Source: Novosphingobium sp. ZN18A2 (GTDB lineage: Bacteria; Pseudomonadota; Alphaproteobacteria; Sphingomonadales; Sphingomonadaceae). Taken from it: a DNA stretch of 64,000 nucleotides. Made by a program: the position numbers and the translations under genes. Below are positions 24,712-34,995 of the stretch, in pieces. Each line of letters begins with the position of its first letter. Position 1 is the stretch's first letter. Below the pieces are notes generated by a model that was given only the letters and a program-made list of their open reading frames with translations, was not told the origin of the DNA and did no database searches. The DNA is taken from positions 1,302,001 to 1,366,000 of the forward strand of contig NZ_CP136651.1 of assembly GCF_036784765.1 (NCBI RefSeq), read 5' to 3'.

Positions 24712-25764
24712 ATGACCGTTCACACCATGATCGAAACGATCGATCCCGATGAGGCCTGGCAGGCCGTTCTCGCGCGTGACCGCAGCTTTGACGGGCGATT
24801 CGTGACCGGGGTGCTGACCACCGGTATATATTGCCGCCCGTCGTGCGCGGCGCGGCATCCCCGGCGCGAGAACGTGCGCTTCTTTGCCGACGGCGCAGCC
24901 GCGCGCGCGGCGGGATTGCGGCCCTGCAAGCGTTGTTCGCCCGACGATGCCAGCCGTGACGAGCGCGCGGTGCTATCCGCCATCGCCGCGATCAAGGCGG
25001 CGGGGCAGCCGCTGGCGCTGGCCGCGCTGGCGCAAGAGGCGGGCTATTCCCCGTCGCATTTCCAGCGGATATTCGCCCGCCATACCGGCCTTTCGCCGGC
25101 AGCCTATGCCCGCGCCCTGCGCAGCCAGCGTGCGGCCGACGTTTTGAGCGGGGGCGGACGGGTGACCGATGCAATCTACGATGCGGGCTATTCCGGCCCG
25201 TCGCGATTCTACGATGAACAGGAAGGGCGGTTGGGCATGGCACCTTCGGCCTGGGCGAACGGCGGCAAGGGTGTGACGATTCATTGGGCGGTGGTGCCCA
25301 CCAGCCTTGGCGAAATGCTCGTCGCGGCCACGGACAAGGGCGTTTGCCGCCTGTCGTTCGATGAAGGGCGCGCTGCGCTGGAACGCCGGTTTCCCAAGGC
25401 CGAACTGGTTGACGGGGGAGAGGACTTTTCCCGGCTGCTGGCAGACATCGTTTGCGCGGTGGAGCGCCCGGGCGATTTCGCGCATATCCCGCTCGACGTG
25501 AAGGGCACGGCCTTTCAGGAAGCCGTGTGGCGCGAATTGCGGCGTATCCCCGCGGGCGAAACGCGCAGCTATGCCCAGATCGCCGCCGCCGTCGGCAAGC
25601 CGGGTGCTGTCCGCGCGGCCGGTTCGGCGAACGGGGCGAACAACGTTGCCGTGTTGATTCCCTGCCACCGCGTCATCCGATCCGACGGCAGCCTTGGCGG
25701 CTATGCCTATGGCCTGGACATCAAGCGCGAACTTCTGGCGCGCGAGCGCGGTGAGGGAGACTAA
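24712..25764 (+). CDS. ada: bifunctional Ada: methyl-DNA sensor/activator and O6-methylguanine-DNA methyltransferase
   Basis: Three-part Ada protein (350 aa, like E. coli's 354). The N-terminal zinc domain carries C41, C45, C72 and C75 (TGIYCRPSCAARHP, RPCKRC), the AraC-type HTH spans roughly 85-185 (AGYSPSHFQRIFARHTGLSP), and the C-terminal suicide methyltransferase has the acceptor C318 in PCHRVIRSDG. Methylation of the N-terminal cysteine turns Ada into an activator of the adaptive response; the C-terminal cysteine removes methyl groups from O6-methylguanine. ATG 24712 has GGAGG 5 nt upstream. Likely self-regulated, as in the family. No alkB or alkA is adjacent. Confidence 0.93.
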   Translation: MTVHTMIETIDPDEAWQAVLARDRSFDGRFVTGVLTTGIYCRPSCAARHPRRENVRFFADGAAARAAGLRPCKRCSPDDASRDERAVLSAIAAIKAAGQPLALAALAQEAGYSPSHFQRIFARHTGLSPAAYARALRSQRAADVLSGGGRVTDAIYDAGYSGPSRFYDEQEGRLGMAPSAWANGGKGVTIHWAVVPTSLGEMLVAATDKGVCRLSFDEGRAALERRFPKAELVDGGEDFSRLLADIVCAVERPGDFAHIPLDVKGTAFQEAVWRELRRIPAGETRSYAQIAAAVGKPGAVRAAGSANGANNVAVLIPCHRVIRSDGSLGGYAYGLDIKRELLARERGEGD

Positions 25765-25777
25765 GGGGAATCCGCCC

Positions 25778-26410
25778 TCAGTCGAGGACCGGCTCCATCC
25801 CCGGCTCTGCCCTGGCCATCGCGGCGCGATAGGCGGGACGCTCTCCGATGCGGGCGAGATAGGCCTTCACATTGGGGAACGGATCGATCGAGGCATTGCG
25901 GAAGGCGCGTGCCGTCGTCAGGCAATAGACCATCATGATGTCAGCCGTGGTCAGGTTGCGCCCGCCGAAAAATGGCACTTCGCCCAGCCGCTTCTCGATC
26001 ATGTCCCAGCAGATCCGCGCCCGGTCGCCCACGAAACCGGCAGCGGGATCGCCACCGGCGAACGTCACCGCCAGTTGCATCATCAAGGTCGTCATGAAGG
26101 TGCCGTTCGACCAGTGGAACCAGAACAGGTGGTCCGCGAAATCGGGATCGTCCACGCCGGGGACCAGCTTTCCGTTGCCGTGCTTCGCCACCAGGTAATC
26201 GCAGATCGCCCCGCTTTCGCCCAGCACCAGGTCGCCGTCGGTGATGACGGGTGCGATGCCCATCGGGTGCAGCGCCTTGTATTTGTCGGGCGCAAGGCGG
26301 TTGTCGACGCGCCTGTCATATCGCTTCAGTTCGTAATCGAGGCCCAGTTCCTCGCACAGCCAGACGATGCGTTCGGACTGCGATATTCCAAGATGGTGGA
26401 CGGTGAGCAC
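25778..26410 (-). CDS. glutathione S-transferase family protein
   Basis: Two-domain GST (210 aa). The thioredoxin-like N-terminal domain has the SQSERIVWLCEELGLDYEL helix and the cis-proline/glutathione loop (GIAPVITDGDLVLGESGAI); the helical C-terminal domain contains LTTADIMMVYCL, the N-capping box region. Starts at GTG 26410 with GGGAGAA 5-6 nt upstream; no ATG lies near the family N-terminus. Convergent with ada. Beta/unclassified bacterial GST; substrate unknown. Confidence 0.87.
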   Translation of the reverse strand: MLTVHHLGISQSERIVWLCEELGLDYELKRYDRRVDNRLAPDKYKALHPMGIAPVITDGDLVLGESGAICDYLVAKHGNGKLVPGVDDPDFADHLFWFHWSNGTFMTTLMMQLAVTFAGGDPAAGFVGDRARICWDMIEKRLGEVPFFGGRNLTTADIMMVYCLTTARAFRNASIDPFPNVKAYLARIGERPAYRAAMARAEPGMEPVLD

Positions 26411-26439
26411 GGCACTTCTCCCGATTGTGTTTGTGGGGA

Positions 26440-28605
26440 TCACACGAACGAATAGGGGTCGACGTCGACACCCACGCGAACGCCGCCGGGAAACTGCAGC
26501 GGATCGAGCCATTCGCGCAAGATGCGTTGCAGTTCGGTCGACCGGCGCGCGTTGACCAGCAGGCGATAGCGATAGCGGCCGCGCAGCAGCGAAAGCGGTG
26601 CGGGGGCGGGGCCAAGTACCATGAAGTCGGCCAGGTGCGGCGCCGTTCCGCCGATGGCGCGGGCCGCGTCGCGCGCTTCGGCTTCGTCCTCGCTCGATAC
26701 GATGATCGCAGCCCAGCGCCCGAAGGGCGGGGCGTGCGCGTGGCGGCGCGCTTCGGCTTCGGCTTCATAGAACGCATCGCGCTCGCCGCTTGCCAATGCC
26801 TCGATCACCGGCGCCTCGGGATGGCGCGTCTGGATCAGCACTTCGCCCGGTTTCTCGCCGCGTCCGGCGCGTCCGGCAACTTGCGCGACCTGTTGATAGG
26901 TACGTTCCGCCGCGCGCAAGTCTCCGCCTTCCAGCCCCATGTCGGCATCGACCACGCCCACCAGAGTGAGTTCGGGAAAGTGATAGCCCTTGGTGACGAG
27001 TTGCGTGCCCACGATCACGTCGATCGCGCCTCCGCTGGCGCGTTCCACGAAGTCCGCCGCCTTGGCCGGGCTGGTCAGCGTGTCCGACGTGACCAGCGCG
27101 ACGCGCGCTTCGGGCAGGATTTCCGCCACCTCGTCGGCAATCCGCTCCACCCCCGGACCGCAGGCGACGAGGCAATCGGGCTCACCGCATTCGGGGCAGG
27201 TTTCGGGCTGGGTGACCTCGTGCCCGCAATGATGGCAGGCAAGTCGCTTCGACAGGCGGTGCTCGACCAGCCAGGCAGAGCAATTGGGGCACTGGAAGCG
27301 GTATCCGCAATTGCGGCACAGCGTGAGCGGGGCATAACCGCGCCGGTTGAGGAACAGCAGCGACTGTTCGCCCTTCGCCAACCGGTCCTTCAGGGCTTCC
27401 ACCAGCGGAGGGGCAAGCCACTTGCCGCGCTCCGGCTGCGTTTCGGTGAGGTTGACGATGTGGATGTCCGGCAATTGCGCCCCGCCGAAACGGTCGGGCA
27501 GCACGATGCGTTCATAGCGGCCCGCTTCGGCCATTTGCAGGCTTTCGAGCGCCGGGGTCGCACTGGCAAGGATGACCGGCACCTTTTCGAACAGGCCGCG
27601 CATCACCGCCACGTCACGCGCGTTATAGCGCACGCCGTCATCCTGCTTGAAGCTGATTTCGTGCGCTTCGTCCACGACGATGCAGCCAAGCGCCGGGAAA
27701 GGCAGGAACAGGGCCGAGCGCGCGCCGACCACGACTTTCGCGTCGCCCAGCGCGACCGCACGCCACGCGCGGCGGCGCTCGCTCGCCTTCAGCGAGGAAT
27801 GCCAGGTGACGGGCGGAACTCCGAAACGGTCCTCGAAGCGTTTCAGGAACGTTTCGGTCAGCGCGATTTCGGGCAGGAGCACCAGCACTTGCCGGTTATC
27901 CTCCAACGCGGCGGCGATCGCCTCGAAATAGGTTTCCGTCTTACCCGATCCGGTCACGCCGTCGAGCAGGAAGGGCGCAAAGTCGTGCGCGCGCACCGCG
28001 GCCACGAACCGATCCGCCGCGGCCTGTTGCCCTTCGCTGAGATCGGGCACGGCGAAGCCGGGGCGCGGCGCCGGATAGGGGCGGTCCGCATCGACTTCCA
28101 CCGCTTCCATGATCCCGGCATTGACCATGCCGCGCAGCACCCCTTCCGATACGCCCGCGATGTCCGAAAGCTCGCGGATCGTGCCTTGCTGGTCGTTCAG
28201 CAGGTCTATCGCCTGCGCGCGCTGCGGGGTCAGGCGCACGGGCACGTCGCCGGTCAGCCGGTATTCGGTGATGGTGCTTCCCCCGCGCAGCGCCGCGCTG
28301 CTCGACAGCGCCATGCGCGCGACAGAGGCGAAAGGGGCAAGGTAGTAATCCGCCGTCCATTCGATCAGCCGCCGCAGCGGTGCGCCCAGCGGCGGTACGG
28401 GAAGGACGCCTGCCAGCGGGCGCAGCTTCGAATCGGGAACATCGGTTCCCGGCAACCGTTCTGGCTCCCAGACGATCCCGACGATCTGCCGCGGCCCCAG
28501 CGGGGAGACGACGACGCTTCCGGGCCGAACGTCCATCCCATCGGGCACCCGGTAATCGAGCGGGCCGAGCGCGGCGTTGAAGACGAGGCAGCGGACGCGG
28601 TCCAT
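26440..28605 (-). CDS. priA: primosomal protein N' (replication restart helicase PriA)
   Basis: 3'-5' SF2 helicase (721 aa) that reloads the replisome at stalled forks. Walker A ([13 protein letters not shown]) near residue 220, DEAH box VVDEAHE, and the zinc module of eight cysteines ([23 protein letters not shown]) between helicase lobes are all present. Normal length and intact. It ends 29 bp upstream of the GST start on the same strand and is divergent from the transaldolase gene. Confidence 0.96.
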   Translation of the reverse strand: MDRVRCLVFNAALGPLDYRVPDGMDVRPGSVVVSPLGPRQIVGIVWEPERLPGTDVPDSKLRPLAGVLPVPPLGAPLRRLIEWTADYYLAPFASVARMALSSSAALRGGSTITEYRLTGDVPVRLTPQRAQAIDLLNDQQGTIRELSDIAGVSEGVLRGMVNAGIMEAVEVDADRPYPAPRPGFAVPDLSEGQQAAADRFVAAVRAHDFAPFLLDGVTGSGKTETYFEAIAAALEDNRQVLVLLPEIALTETFLKRFEDRFGVPPVTWHSSLKASERRRAWRAVALGDAKVVVGARSALFLPFPALGCIVVDEAHEISFKQDDGVRYNARDVAVMRGLFEKVPVILASATPALESLQMAEAGRYERIVLPDRFGGAQLPDIHIVNLTETQPERGKWLAPPLVEALKDRLAKGEQSLLFLNRRGYAPLTLCRNCGYRFQCPNCSAWLVEHRLSKRLACHHCGHEVTQPETCPECGEPDCLVACGPGVERIADEVAEILPEARVALVTSDTLTSPAKAADFVERASGGAIDVIVGTQLVTKGYHFPELTLVGVVDADMGLEGGDLRAAERTYQQVAQVAGRAGRGEKPGEVLIQTRHPEAPVIEALASGERDAFYEAEAEARRHAHAPPFGRWAAIIVSSEDEAEARDAARAIGGTAPHLADFMVLGPAPAPLSLLRGRYRYRLLVNARRSTELQRILREWLDPLQFPGGVRVGVDVDPYSFV

Positions 28606-28673
28606 CGCTTCCCTCTATGGGGGCGGACAGGCGCATCGCAAGCACGCTTTCTCCACACCCTGTCACGCCGCGC

Positions 28674-28702
28674 CTGACAGGGCCGCCGCGCTTGCCTATA
28701 GG
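28674..28702 (+). promoter_or_regulatory. candidate sigma70-type promoter of the transaldolase gene
   Basis: CTGACA (28674-28679) and TATAGG (28697-28702) are separated by 17 bp, 41 bp before the start codon, with a GGAAGGGA ribosome site between. The match is good for a GC-rich genome but read by eye. Confidence 0.45.
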
Positions 28703-28742
28703 CGAGCGCAAGAATCACCTCCCCAGCCGGAAGGGACAAGCC

Positions 28743-29396
28743 ATGAAATTCTTCGTCGACACCGCCGATACCGCCGAAATCAAGGACCTGGCCGCAACGG
28801 GCCTGCTTGACGGTGTGACCACCAACCCTTCGCTGATCGCCAAGTCCGGCAAGGACTTCAAGGAAGTGACGAAGGAAATCTGCGGTATGGTGGATGGCCC
28901 GGTCAGCGCCGAGGTTGTCGCGCTCGATCACGAAGGGATGATGCGTGAAGCCGAAGTGCTGCGGAAAATCGCCGATAACGTGTGCATCAAGGTACCGATG
29001 ACGTTCGACGGGCTGAAGACCTGCAAGGCGCTGACCGGCGACGGCACGATGGTCAATGTCACGCTGTGCTTTTCCGCCAACCAGGCGCTGCTTGCGGCGA
29101 AGGCGGGCGCGTCATTCGTTTCGCCCTTCGTCGGACGGCATGACGACAACGGCTTCGACGGTATGGACCTGATCCGCGACATTCGCCTGATCTATGACAA
29201 CTATGCCTTCGAAACCGAAATCCTTGTCGCCTCGATCCGCCACGGCATCCACGTGCTGGAAAGCGCGCGGATCGGCGCCGATGTCGCCACGATGCCGCCC
29301 GCGGTGATCCGCGGCCTTGTGAAGCACGTGCTGACCGACAAGGGGATCGAAGGCTTCCTGGCCGACTGGAAGAAGACGGGCCAGTCGATCGGCTGA
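28743..29396 (+). CDS. fsa: fructose-6-phosphate aldolase/transaldolase-like enzyme
   Basis: Short-form transaldolase (217 aa; family 215-220) of the Fsa/TalC class, a TIM-barrel enzyme that forms a Schiff base with its sugar substrate. Motifs: [27 protein letters not shown], the catalytic lysine in NVCIKVPMT, and [20 protein letters not shown]. It probably serves as transaldolase in the non-oxidative pentose phosphate pathway; sequence alone does not separate that from aldolase activity. Strong ribosome site GGAAGGGA. Followed after 95 bp by cobT. Confidence 0.9.
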   Translation: MKFFVDTADTAEIKDLAATGLLDGVTTNPSLIAKSGKDFKEVTKEICGMVDGPVSAEVVALDHEGMMREAEVLRKIADNVCIKVPMTFDGLKTCKALTGDGTMVNVTLCFSANQALLAAKAGASFVSPFVGRHDDNGFDGMDLIRDIRLIYDNYAFETEILVASIRHGIHVLESARIGADVATMPPAVIRGLVKHVLTDKGIEGFLADWKKTGQSIG

Positions 29397-29454
29397 AGCC
29401 CGTCGGTCGAGGCCCGGGCGGGCGGGGATACCTGGCGCGCACTTCAGTTTTTTC

Positions 29455-29485
29455 TTGAAACTGCGACTGGCCCTCGCGGTATAGG
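29455..29485 (+). promoter_or_regulatory. candidate promoter very close to the cobT start
   Basis: TTGAAA (29455-29460) and TATAGG (29480-29485) with a 19-bp spacer. The -10 ends six bases before the cobT ATG, so transcription from it would begin at or near the start codon, giving an almost leaderless mRNA. No Shine-Dalgarno is visible at this ATG, which agrees with that reading. Confidence 0.4.
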
Positions 29486-29491
29486 CAACCC

Positions 29492-31306
29492 ATGCGTGAC
29501 GAATCCCCACTCGACCAGTTCAAGTCCGCCCTGACCGGTGCGGCCCGCGCCATCGCGCACGAGCCGGAAGTGGAGGTGGCGTGGACGGCGGACGCGCCCA
29601 GCCAGTCCGGCACGGCGATGCGGGTGCCCATGCCCGGCCGCAACCTGTCGCCGGACCAGATCGCGGAAGCGCGCGGGTTCGCCGATTCGATGGCGCTGAA
29701 GCTGCTCCACCACGATACGGCGGAGCACGCCGCCCACGCCCCGGCGGAGCCGGTTGCGCGGGCCTGCTATGACGCGGTCGAGCAGGTGCGTTACGAAGCA
29801 ATCGGCTCGCGCGATTACGCGGGGATGCGCGGCAACCTTGATGCCGCGCTGGCGATCCGCACCGCGTCCGATCCCATCGCAAGGGCCGACCGGGCGGAAG
29901 ACGTGCCGCTGCAGGCCGCGCTTTCGCTCCTGCTTCGCGAGCGACTGACCGGGCAGCCCGTGCCCGATTCCGCCCGCGCGGCAACAGACATGGTGCGCGA
30001 ATGGATAGAGGATCGCGCGTCCGCCGATTTTGACGATCTTGCCGCTTCGCTGGACGATCAGCACGCCTTCCAGGCCAAGGCGCTGGACATGCTCCAGCAT
30101 CTGGAACTGACCCGCTCGCCAGAGGATACCCCGCCCGAAACGGACGAGGACGACAGCGACGAGGGCGAGGACGATAGCCAGGACGGCGAGGATTCGGACC
30201 AGCAGCAGGACGAACAGCCATCTGAAGTCGCCGGCGATTCGGAAGAGGGCGAGGACGAATCCGACGGCGAAACGGAGATCGACCAGCCGGAGGATTCCGA
30301 AGAAGGCGAGATGACCGACGATGGCGAGGAGGGGATGCTTCCCACCCGCGCCAACCGGCCGTGGATCGACCTCCCCGAAACGTTCGAATACAAGGCCTAT
30401 ACCGACAGTTTCGACGAAGTGGTCGGGGCCGAGGAACTGTGCGACGATGATGAGTTGCAGCGCCTGCGCGCTTACCTCGACGCGCAGTTGAAGGGGCTGC
30501 AATCGGTCGTCACGCGACTTGCCAACCGGCTACAGCGCCGGCTGATGGCGCAACAGAACCGGTCCTGGGATTTCGACCAGGAGGAAGGGCTGCTGGACGC
30601 CGCGCGGCTGGCGCGCGTGGTGGTATCGCCCGGCCATTCGCTGTCCTACAAGATCGAACGCGATGTTGAGTTCAAGGATACCGTCGTCACGCTGCTGATC
30701 GACAATTCCGGATCGATGCGCGGACGGCCCATTTCCATCGCGGCAATCAGCGCCGATATCCTGGCGCGCACGCTGGAACGCTGCGGCGTGAAGACAGAGA
30801 TACTGGGCTTCACCACCCGCGCGTGGAAGGGCGGGCAAAGCCGAGAGGCGTGGCTGGCTGGCGGAAAGCCCGCGCATCCAGGACGGCTGAACGACCTTCG
30901 CCACATCGTTTACAAGAAGGCGGACGAGCCGTGGCGCCGCGCGCGCAACAAGCTCGGCCTGATGATGCGCGAAGGGTTGCTGAAGGAAAACATCGACGGC
31001 GAGGCCTTGTTGTGGGCGCACACGCGCTTGCTTGCCCGGCCAGAGGACCGCCGCATCCTGATGGTGATTTCGGACGGCGCGCCGGTGGACGATTCGACGC
31101 TGAGCGTGAACAACGCGGGATACCTGGAACAGCACTTGCGCCGCGTTATCGACTGGATCGAGAAGCAATCCCCGGTCCAGCTTGTCGCCATCGGCATCGG
31201 CCACGATGTGACTCGCTATTACCGCCGCGCGGTGACGATCATGGACGTGGAGCAACTGGGCGGCACGATCATCGAGCAGCTTGCGGGGTTGTTCGAGGAC
31301 GATTGA
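29492..31306 (+). CDS. cobT: aerobic cobaltochelatase subunit CobT
   Basis: CobT (604 aa) is the VWA-containing subunit of the ATP-dependent CobNST cobaltochelatase that inserts cobalt into hydrogenobyrinic acid diamide during B12 synthesis. The N-terminal domain is followed by a very acidic stretch (about residues 210-285, rich in Asp/Glu) and a C-terminal VWA domain with the MIDAS motif DNSGSMRG (metal-binding DxSxS). This order is the CobT standard. Neither cobS nor cobN is in the window, although cobS is often nearby. Start ATG 29492 begins [10 protein letters not shown]. Confidence 0.93.
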   Translation: MRDESPLDQFKSALTGAARAIAHEPEVEVAWTADAPSQSGTAMRVPMPGRNLSPDQIAEARGFADSMALKLLHHDTAEHAAHAPAEPVARACYDAVEQVRYEAIGSRDYAGMRGNLDAALAIRTASDPIARADRAEDVPLQAALSLLLRERLTGQPVPDSARAATDMVREWIEDRASADFDDLAASLDDQHAFQAKALDMLQHLELTRSPEDTPPETDEDDSDEGEDDSQDGEDSDQQQDEQPSEVAGDSEEGEDESDGETEIDQPEDSEEGEMTDDGEEGMLPTRANRPWIDLPETFEYKAYTDSFDEVVGAEELCDDDELQRLRAYLDAQLKGLQSVVTRLANRLQRRLMAQQNRSWDFDQEEGLLDAARLARVVVSPGHSLSYKIERDVEFKDTVVTLLIDNSGSMRGRPISIAAISADILARTLERCGVKTEILGFTTRAWKGGQSREAWLAGGKPAHPGRLNDLRHIVYKKADEPWRRARNKLGLMMREGLLKENIDGEALLWAHTRLLARPEDRRILMVISDGAPVDDSTLSVNNAGYLEQHLRRVIDWIEKQSPVQLVAIGIGHDVTRYYRRAVTIMDVEQLGGTIIEQLAGLFEDD

Positions 31307-31338
31307 CGGCAGCGGTTTAACCGGCCAGTTAAACGGCG

Positions 31339-32040
31339 ATGACACAGCAAGCCACGCCCCTTTCGCGCATGACCGTTTCCGAAGCCGTTGCCACCCGCCG
31401 CTCTGTGCGCCGGTTCCTGAGGGAAGCCGTGGGGCGCGATGTGCTGGAGCGCGTTCTGGAAAAGGCGCAGCGCGCGCCTTCGGGCGGCAACGTCCAGCCC
31501 TGGAACGCGAATGTATTGACGGGCGCGCCGCTGGCCAGGTTGCTGGATGCGGTTGCGGGCGTGATCCCGCAGGGCCGGGCGGCGCACGCGCCGGAATACC
31601 ACATCTATCCGCCGGAGCTTGAAGGCGCATACGATGCGCGACGTTTCGGCGTGGGCGAGGCGATGTACGCCGCGCTGGGCATCGCAAGAGAGGACAAGAA
31701 GGGACGCCTCGGCCAGTTCATGCACAATTTCCGCGCATTCGATGCGCCGGTGCTGATGCTGGTCCACACCCCGCGCTATATGGGGCCGCCGCAATGGTCC
31801 GACATCGGGATGTGGCTGCAAACGGTCATGCTGTTGCTGCGTGAAGAGGGTCTGGATTCCTGTGCGCAGGAAGCCTGGGCAGTCTATACCCCGCAAATCC
31901 GCGAATGCGTGACGATCCCGGACGATCACATCTTCTTCTGCGGCCTTGCGATCGGCCATCGCGACCCGGTCGCGCCGATCAATACCTTCGATGTTCCCCG
32001 CGCCCCGCTGCAAGAATCTGTCGCGTTCGAAGGATTTTAG
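31339..32040 (+). CDS. nitroreductase family protein
   Basis: FMN-dependent oxidoreductase of the nitroreductase fold (233 aa). The FMN phosphate/ribityl motif is ATRRSVRRF at the N-terminus; QRAPSGGNVQPWNANVL and the C-terminal GLAIGHRDP are typical. It would reduce nitro compounds or quinones with NAD(P)H in the cytosol; the physiological substrate is not deducible. It starts 32 bp after cobT on the same strand and might be co-transcribed, in which case a role in flavin/DMB chemistry (BluB is a related fold) can be imagined, but the sequence is not clearly BluB. Confidence 0.85.
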   Translation: MTQQATPLSRMTVSEAVATRRSVRRFLREAVGRDVLERVLEKAQRAPSGGNVQPWNANVLTGAPLARLLDAVAGVIPQGRAAHAPEYHIYPPELEGAYDARRFGVGEAMYAALGIAREDKKGRLGQFMHNFRAFDAPVLMLVHTPRYMGPPQWSDIGMWLQTVMLLLREEGLDSCAQEAWAVYTPQIRECVTIPDDHIFFCGLAIGHRDPVAPINTFDVPRAPLQESVAFEGF

Positions 32041-32215
32041 CGCGCGCCACGGTTGGCAGCGGCGGCATCGTCCGCCTATGGTGTGCGCCAAAGCATAACG
32101 AGAGCTGTGGGTCGCGGCTAAATCGAGGGGTGACGGTGCTGTCCGCCGTCGCCGCGAGGGGAGACATACGTGCCTGCGAACACACGGACACGGAAAGCCG
32201 CGACGGGAGCGGCCG

Positions 32216-34243
32216 ATGCCTGACAAGCGCCAGGATCGCATGGAGCGGCGCGTGGGGCGCACGGTCTCGCAACTCGGCTGGCAGCGCGTGGCGGTCGCCG
32301 CGATCCTGCTTGCCGTGGCGCTGTTCCTGGCCGCGCGCAGTTGGCATCTTCCGTTGCTGCGCGACGCGGAAAGCGCGCTTTACGATATCCGCACCGCGGC
32401 GCTGGCGCCGGCAACCGATCCCGACAAGCGGGTGACGCTGGTGGTCTATACCGCCGATACCAACCGCAAGACCGGCCAGATATCCCCGGTGGATCGCACG
32501 ATCCTGGCAAAGGCGCTGAAACAGATAGATACGCTGGGCGCGAAGGGCATCGGCATCGATATCCTGTTCGATTCGCCCCAGCCGGACGATCCGCTGCTCA
32601 AATCGACGCTGAAGGCGATGAAGACGCCGGTTTTCCTTGCCTATGCCAACAGCAAGACCAACCCTGAAGCGATTACATATGAGCAGACGCAGGATCTTTC
32701 GGCCTATATCAAGTCGGTAACGACCAGCGACGTCGGCCCGGCGAGCATCCTGCTGGAAACCGATAACGACGGCGTGGCGCGGCACTGGCCGCACCAGTAT
32801 CCGGGCCTGCCGCCACTGCTGTCCGTGGCGATGACGAAGAACGTCAAGGGCGACGCGGACATGCGCTTTGCCAGCTATACCGGCCCGATCCGCTATCGCG
32901 TGCCGACCGCCAGTGACCGCCCGGTGTTCGACAAGATCCCGATAGACCTGCTGGCCGATCCTGACACCGCACCGCTGATGGCCGAGGCGATTACCGGCCG
33001 ATACGTGCTGATCGGCGGCGACTTTTCCGATTTCGACCAGTTCGACACGCCGTTCACGCGCACGGGCAACCCGGTAACGGGCGAGACGCGCATGATCGGG
33101 GTGGAAGTTCACGCCTCCATGCTGGCGCAATTGCTCGACCACTGGTTGCCGGTGAATATCCCGCCGTGGCTTAAGTGGCTCGCGGCGGCGATTGTCGTGC
33201 TGCTGGGCGCGGCGACAGCGGCGGGGCAAGTGCGCACTTGGCTGCTGGCGATCGGCGTACTGGTGCAGTTCGCGGCCTTTCTGGCCTTGCCCTATTTTCT
33301 TGCGCGGAGCGGGTTCGATACGCTGGGCCTGCCTTCGGTCGGCTGGATCGTGGGCTGGCTGGTCGCCTATACGGCGGTGAGTTCGGCCCTGCGCGCGATC
33401 AACGCCGCGCAGCGCGAGTTCGCGCAAGGGGCGCTGGGAAAATACCTGCCCCGTTCCGTGGCGAGCGAGATCATGCGCAATCCCGAACGTCTTTCGCTGC
33501 ACGGCGAAAAGCGCGAGATATTCTGCGTGTTCACCGACCTTGAAGGCTTCACCAAGCTGACCCACGCGGTAGAGCCGGAAATGATCGCCCAACTGCTCAA
33601 CGACTATCTCGACCGCCTGTCCGCGGTCGTGCTTGAATACGGCGGCACGCTCGACAAGTTCGTGGGCGATGCGGTCGTGGCCTTCTGGGGCGCGCCTATC
33701 GCCTACCCCGACGATGGAGAGCGCGCGGCGAAGGCGGCCTGGGCGATGTACCAGGCGGGCGAGGCGTTCCGCCAGGCCGTGCCCGAAGGCGTGCCGAAGA
33801 TCGGGCGGACGCGCGTGGGCTTGCACTATGGCGAGGCAATTGTCGGCAATTTCGGCGGGGAGGGGCGCATCCAGTACACCGCGCTGGGCGATGCGATGAA
33901 CACCGCCGCGCGGCTGGAAAGCGCGAACAAGCCGCTGGATACCAAAGTGCTGGTCAGCCGCGAGGCGATGGAGCGCACCGGGCTGGACTGGTTCCGCCCG
34001 ATGGGCCGGGTCACGCTGCGCGGCCGTTCCACCCCGGTCGAGATTTTCGAACCGACGCCCGATGCGACCGACGAGGAACGCGCACGGGTGCGCGAACTGA
34101 TCGCGGCGCACGAGCAGGGAAATTCGGATCGTGTGCAGTCACTCACAGCGAAGCTCGCCGAATCGATGCATGACGATGCCGTGATCAACCTCGTCCAGAG
34201 GCTGACCCAGACGCATAAAGGAGAAAGCTATGTCCTTGGCTAA
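32216..34243 (+). CDS. CHASE2-domain adenylate cyclase
   Basis: Membrane receptor cyclase (675 aa). TM1 (about 24-42) is followed by an extracytoplasmic CHASE2 sensor (about 45-310), three more TMs (about 318-400), and a cytosolic class III cyclase domain (about 430-600). Catalytic features are intact: metal aspartates in VFTDLEGFTKL and KFVGDAVVAFWG, the substrate-selecting region ALGDAMNTAARLES with the Asp typical of ATP use and the transition-state Asn/Arg. It should make cAMP in response to a periplasmic signal. The last 14 bases overlap the next gene, which encodes an exported protein, and a related one follows, so the three form one unit. Confidence 0.92.
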   Translation: MPDKRQDRMERRVGRTVSQLGWQRVAVAAILLAVALFLAARSWHLPLLRDAESALYDIRTAALAPATDPDKRVTLVVYTADTNRKTGQISPVDRTILAKALKQIDTLGAKGIGIDILFDSPQPDDPLLKSTLKAMKTPVFLAYANSKTNPEAITYEQTQDLSAYIKSVTTSDVGPASILLETDNDGVARHWPHQYPGLPPLLSVAMTKNVKGDADMRFASYTGPIRYRVPTASDRPVFDKIPIDLLADPDTAPLMAEAITGRYVLIGGDFSDFDQFDTPFTRTGNPVTGETRMIGVEVHASMLAQLLDHWLPVNIPPWLKWLAAAIVVLLGAATAAGQVRTWLLAIGVLVQFAAFLALPYFLARSGFDTLGLPSVGWIVGWLVAYTAVSSALRAINAAQREFAQGALGKYLPRSVASEIMRNPERLSLHGEKREIFCVFTDLEGFTKLTHAVEPEMIAQLLNDYLDRLSAVVLEYGGTLDKFVGDAVVAFWGAPIAYPDDGERAAKAAWAMYQAGEAFRQAVPEGVPKIGRTRVGLHYGEAIVGNFGGEGRIQYTALGDAMNTAARLESANKPLDTKVLVSREAMERTGLDWFRPMGRVTLRGRSTPVEIFEPTPDATDEERARVRELIAAHEQGNSDRVQSLTAKLAESMHDDAVINLVQRLTQTHKGESYVLG

Positions 34244-34991
34244 TTCGAAGGCGCTCAAGGCGATGGCGGCAGGGGCTGCGGCCATTGCATCGCTGGCCAT
34301 CGGCGGCGCGGCAATGGCCCAGGCGGTCATCATCCGGTCAACCGGGCCATCGGCGGCGCAGTATCCGCAAGGGCGCAAGCTGCCCGCCAACGCGACCGTG
34401 ACGCTGAAATCCGGAGACCGCGTGACTGTGCTCGACAAGTCGGGCACGCGCGTGCTCTCCGGGCCGGGCAGCTTTGCTATGAACGGCAAGGTCAACCGCG
34501 ACGGTGAAGGCACCTCTCTTGCCAGCGCGATCCTGTCCAGCGGGTCCAGCCGCCGCACCCGCACCGGGGCCGTGCGCGGCGCGCCGGTGGAGCAAGCCCC
34601 GCCGGGACCGGGCAGCGTGTGGTATATCGATGTCAGCAAGGGCGGCACCTATTGCGTGGCCGATCCGTCAAAGCTGGTCCTGTGGCGTCCGAACCGCACG
34701 GAGGAGGCTACCGCCACGCTGACCGCCGCCGACGGCACGGTGGCCGATCTTGTCTGGAAGCGCGGCAACGCGCTGAAGCTTTGGCCGGCCGCGACGCTGC
34801 CTGTGGTGGACGGGCAGACTTACACCTTCAGCGATCCCGTGGGGCCGGCGGTGAAGATCACCACCAGGCTGCTGGGGCCGCTGCCTCCTGATCCGATGGA
34901 GGTTGCCGCGAAGATGGGCGAACTGGGCTGCAACGCGCAGCTTGACGTCATGGCCAACGCCGCGGCCCCGGCCGGTTCGGGCGGGATGTAA
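34230..34991 (+). CDS. exported protein of unknown function, cyclase-linked (copy A)
   Basis: 253 aa with a signal peptide (AAAIASLAIGGAAMAQA). The mature N-terminus VIIRSTGPSAAQYPQG leads into TLKSGDRVTVLDKSGTRVL and GPGSF, which resembles the beta-rich FecR-type module (a GD-x-V-T ... G-x-x-L pattern). The C-terminal half has two cysteines (GTYCVADPS, LGCNAQL), perhaps a disulfide. It overlaps the cyclase gene by 14 bp and has AAAGGAG upstream of its ATG. The next gene encodes a clear paralogue. No established function; location next to CHASE2 suggests a periplasmic partner of that sensor (inference). Confidence 0.8.
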   Translation: MSLANSKALKAMAAGAAAIASLAIGGAAMAQAVIIRSTGPSAAQYPQGRKLPANATVTLKSGDRVTVLDKSGTRVLSGPGSFAMNGKVNRDGEGTSLASAILSSGSSRRTRTGAVRGAPVEQAPPGPGSVWYIDVSKGGTYCVADPSKLVLWRPNRTEEATATLTAADGTVADLVWKRGNALKLWPAATLPVVDGQTYTFSDPVGPAVKITTRLLGPLPPDPMEVAAKMGELGCNAQLDVMANAAAPAGSGGM

Positions 34992-34995
34992 GGCG

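Noticed and set aside
23086..25764. A single long plus-strand frame joining antisense protease sequence to Ada
   Set aside because: Only the part from 24712 is Ada; the rest is antisense to the serine protease gene.
26425..28677. 750-codon plus-strand frame over priA
   Set aside because: Mirror frame of priA, a common artefact at high GC; PriA has all helicase and zinc motifs.
30100..30360. Very acidic Asp/Glu-rich run in CobT as a repeat or frameshift
   Set aside because: An acidic linker between the N-terminal and VWA domains is normal for CobT and the frame is intact.
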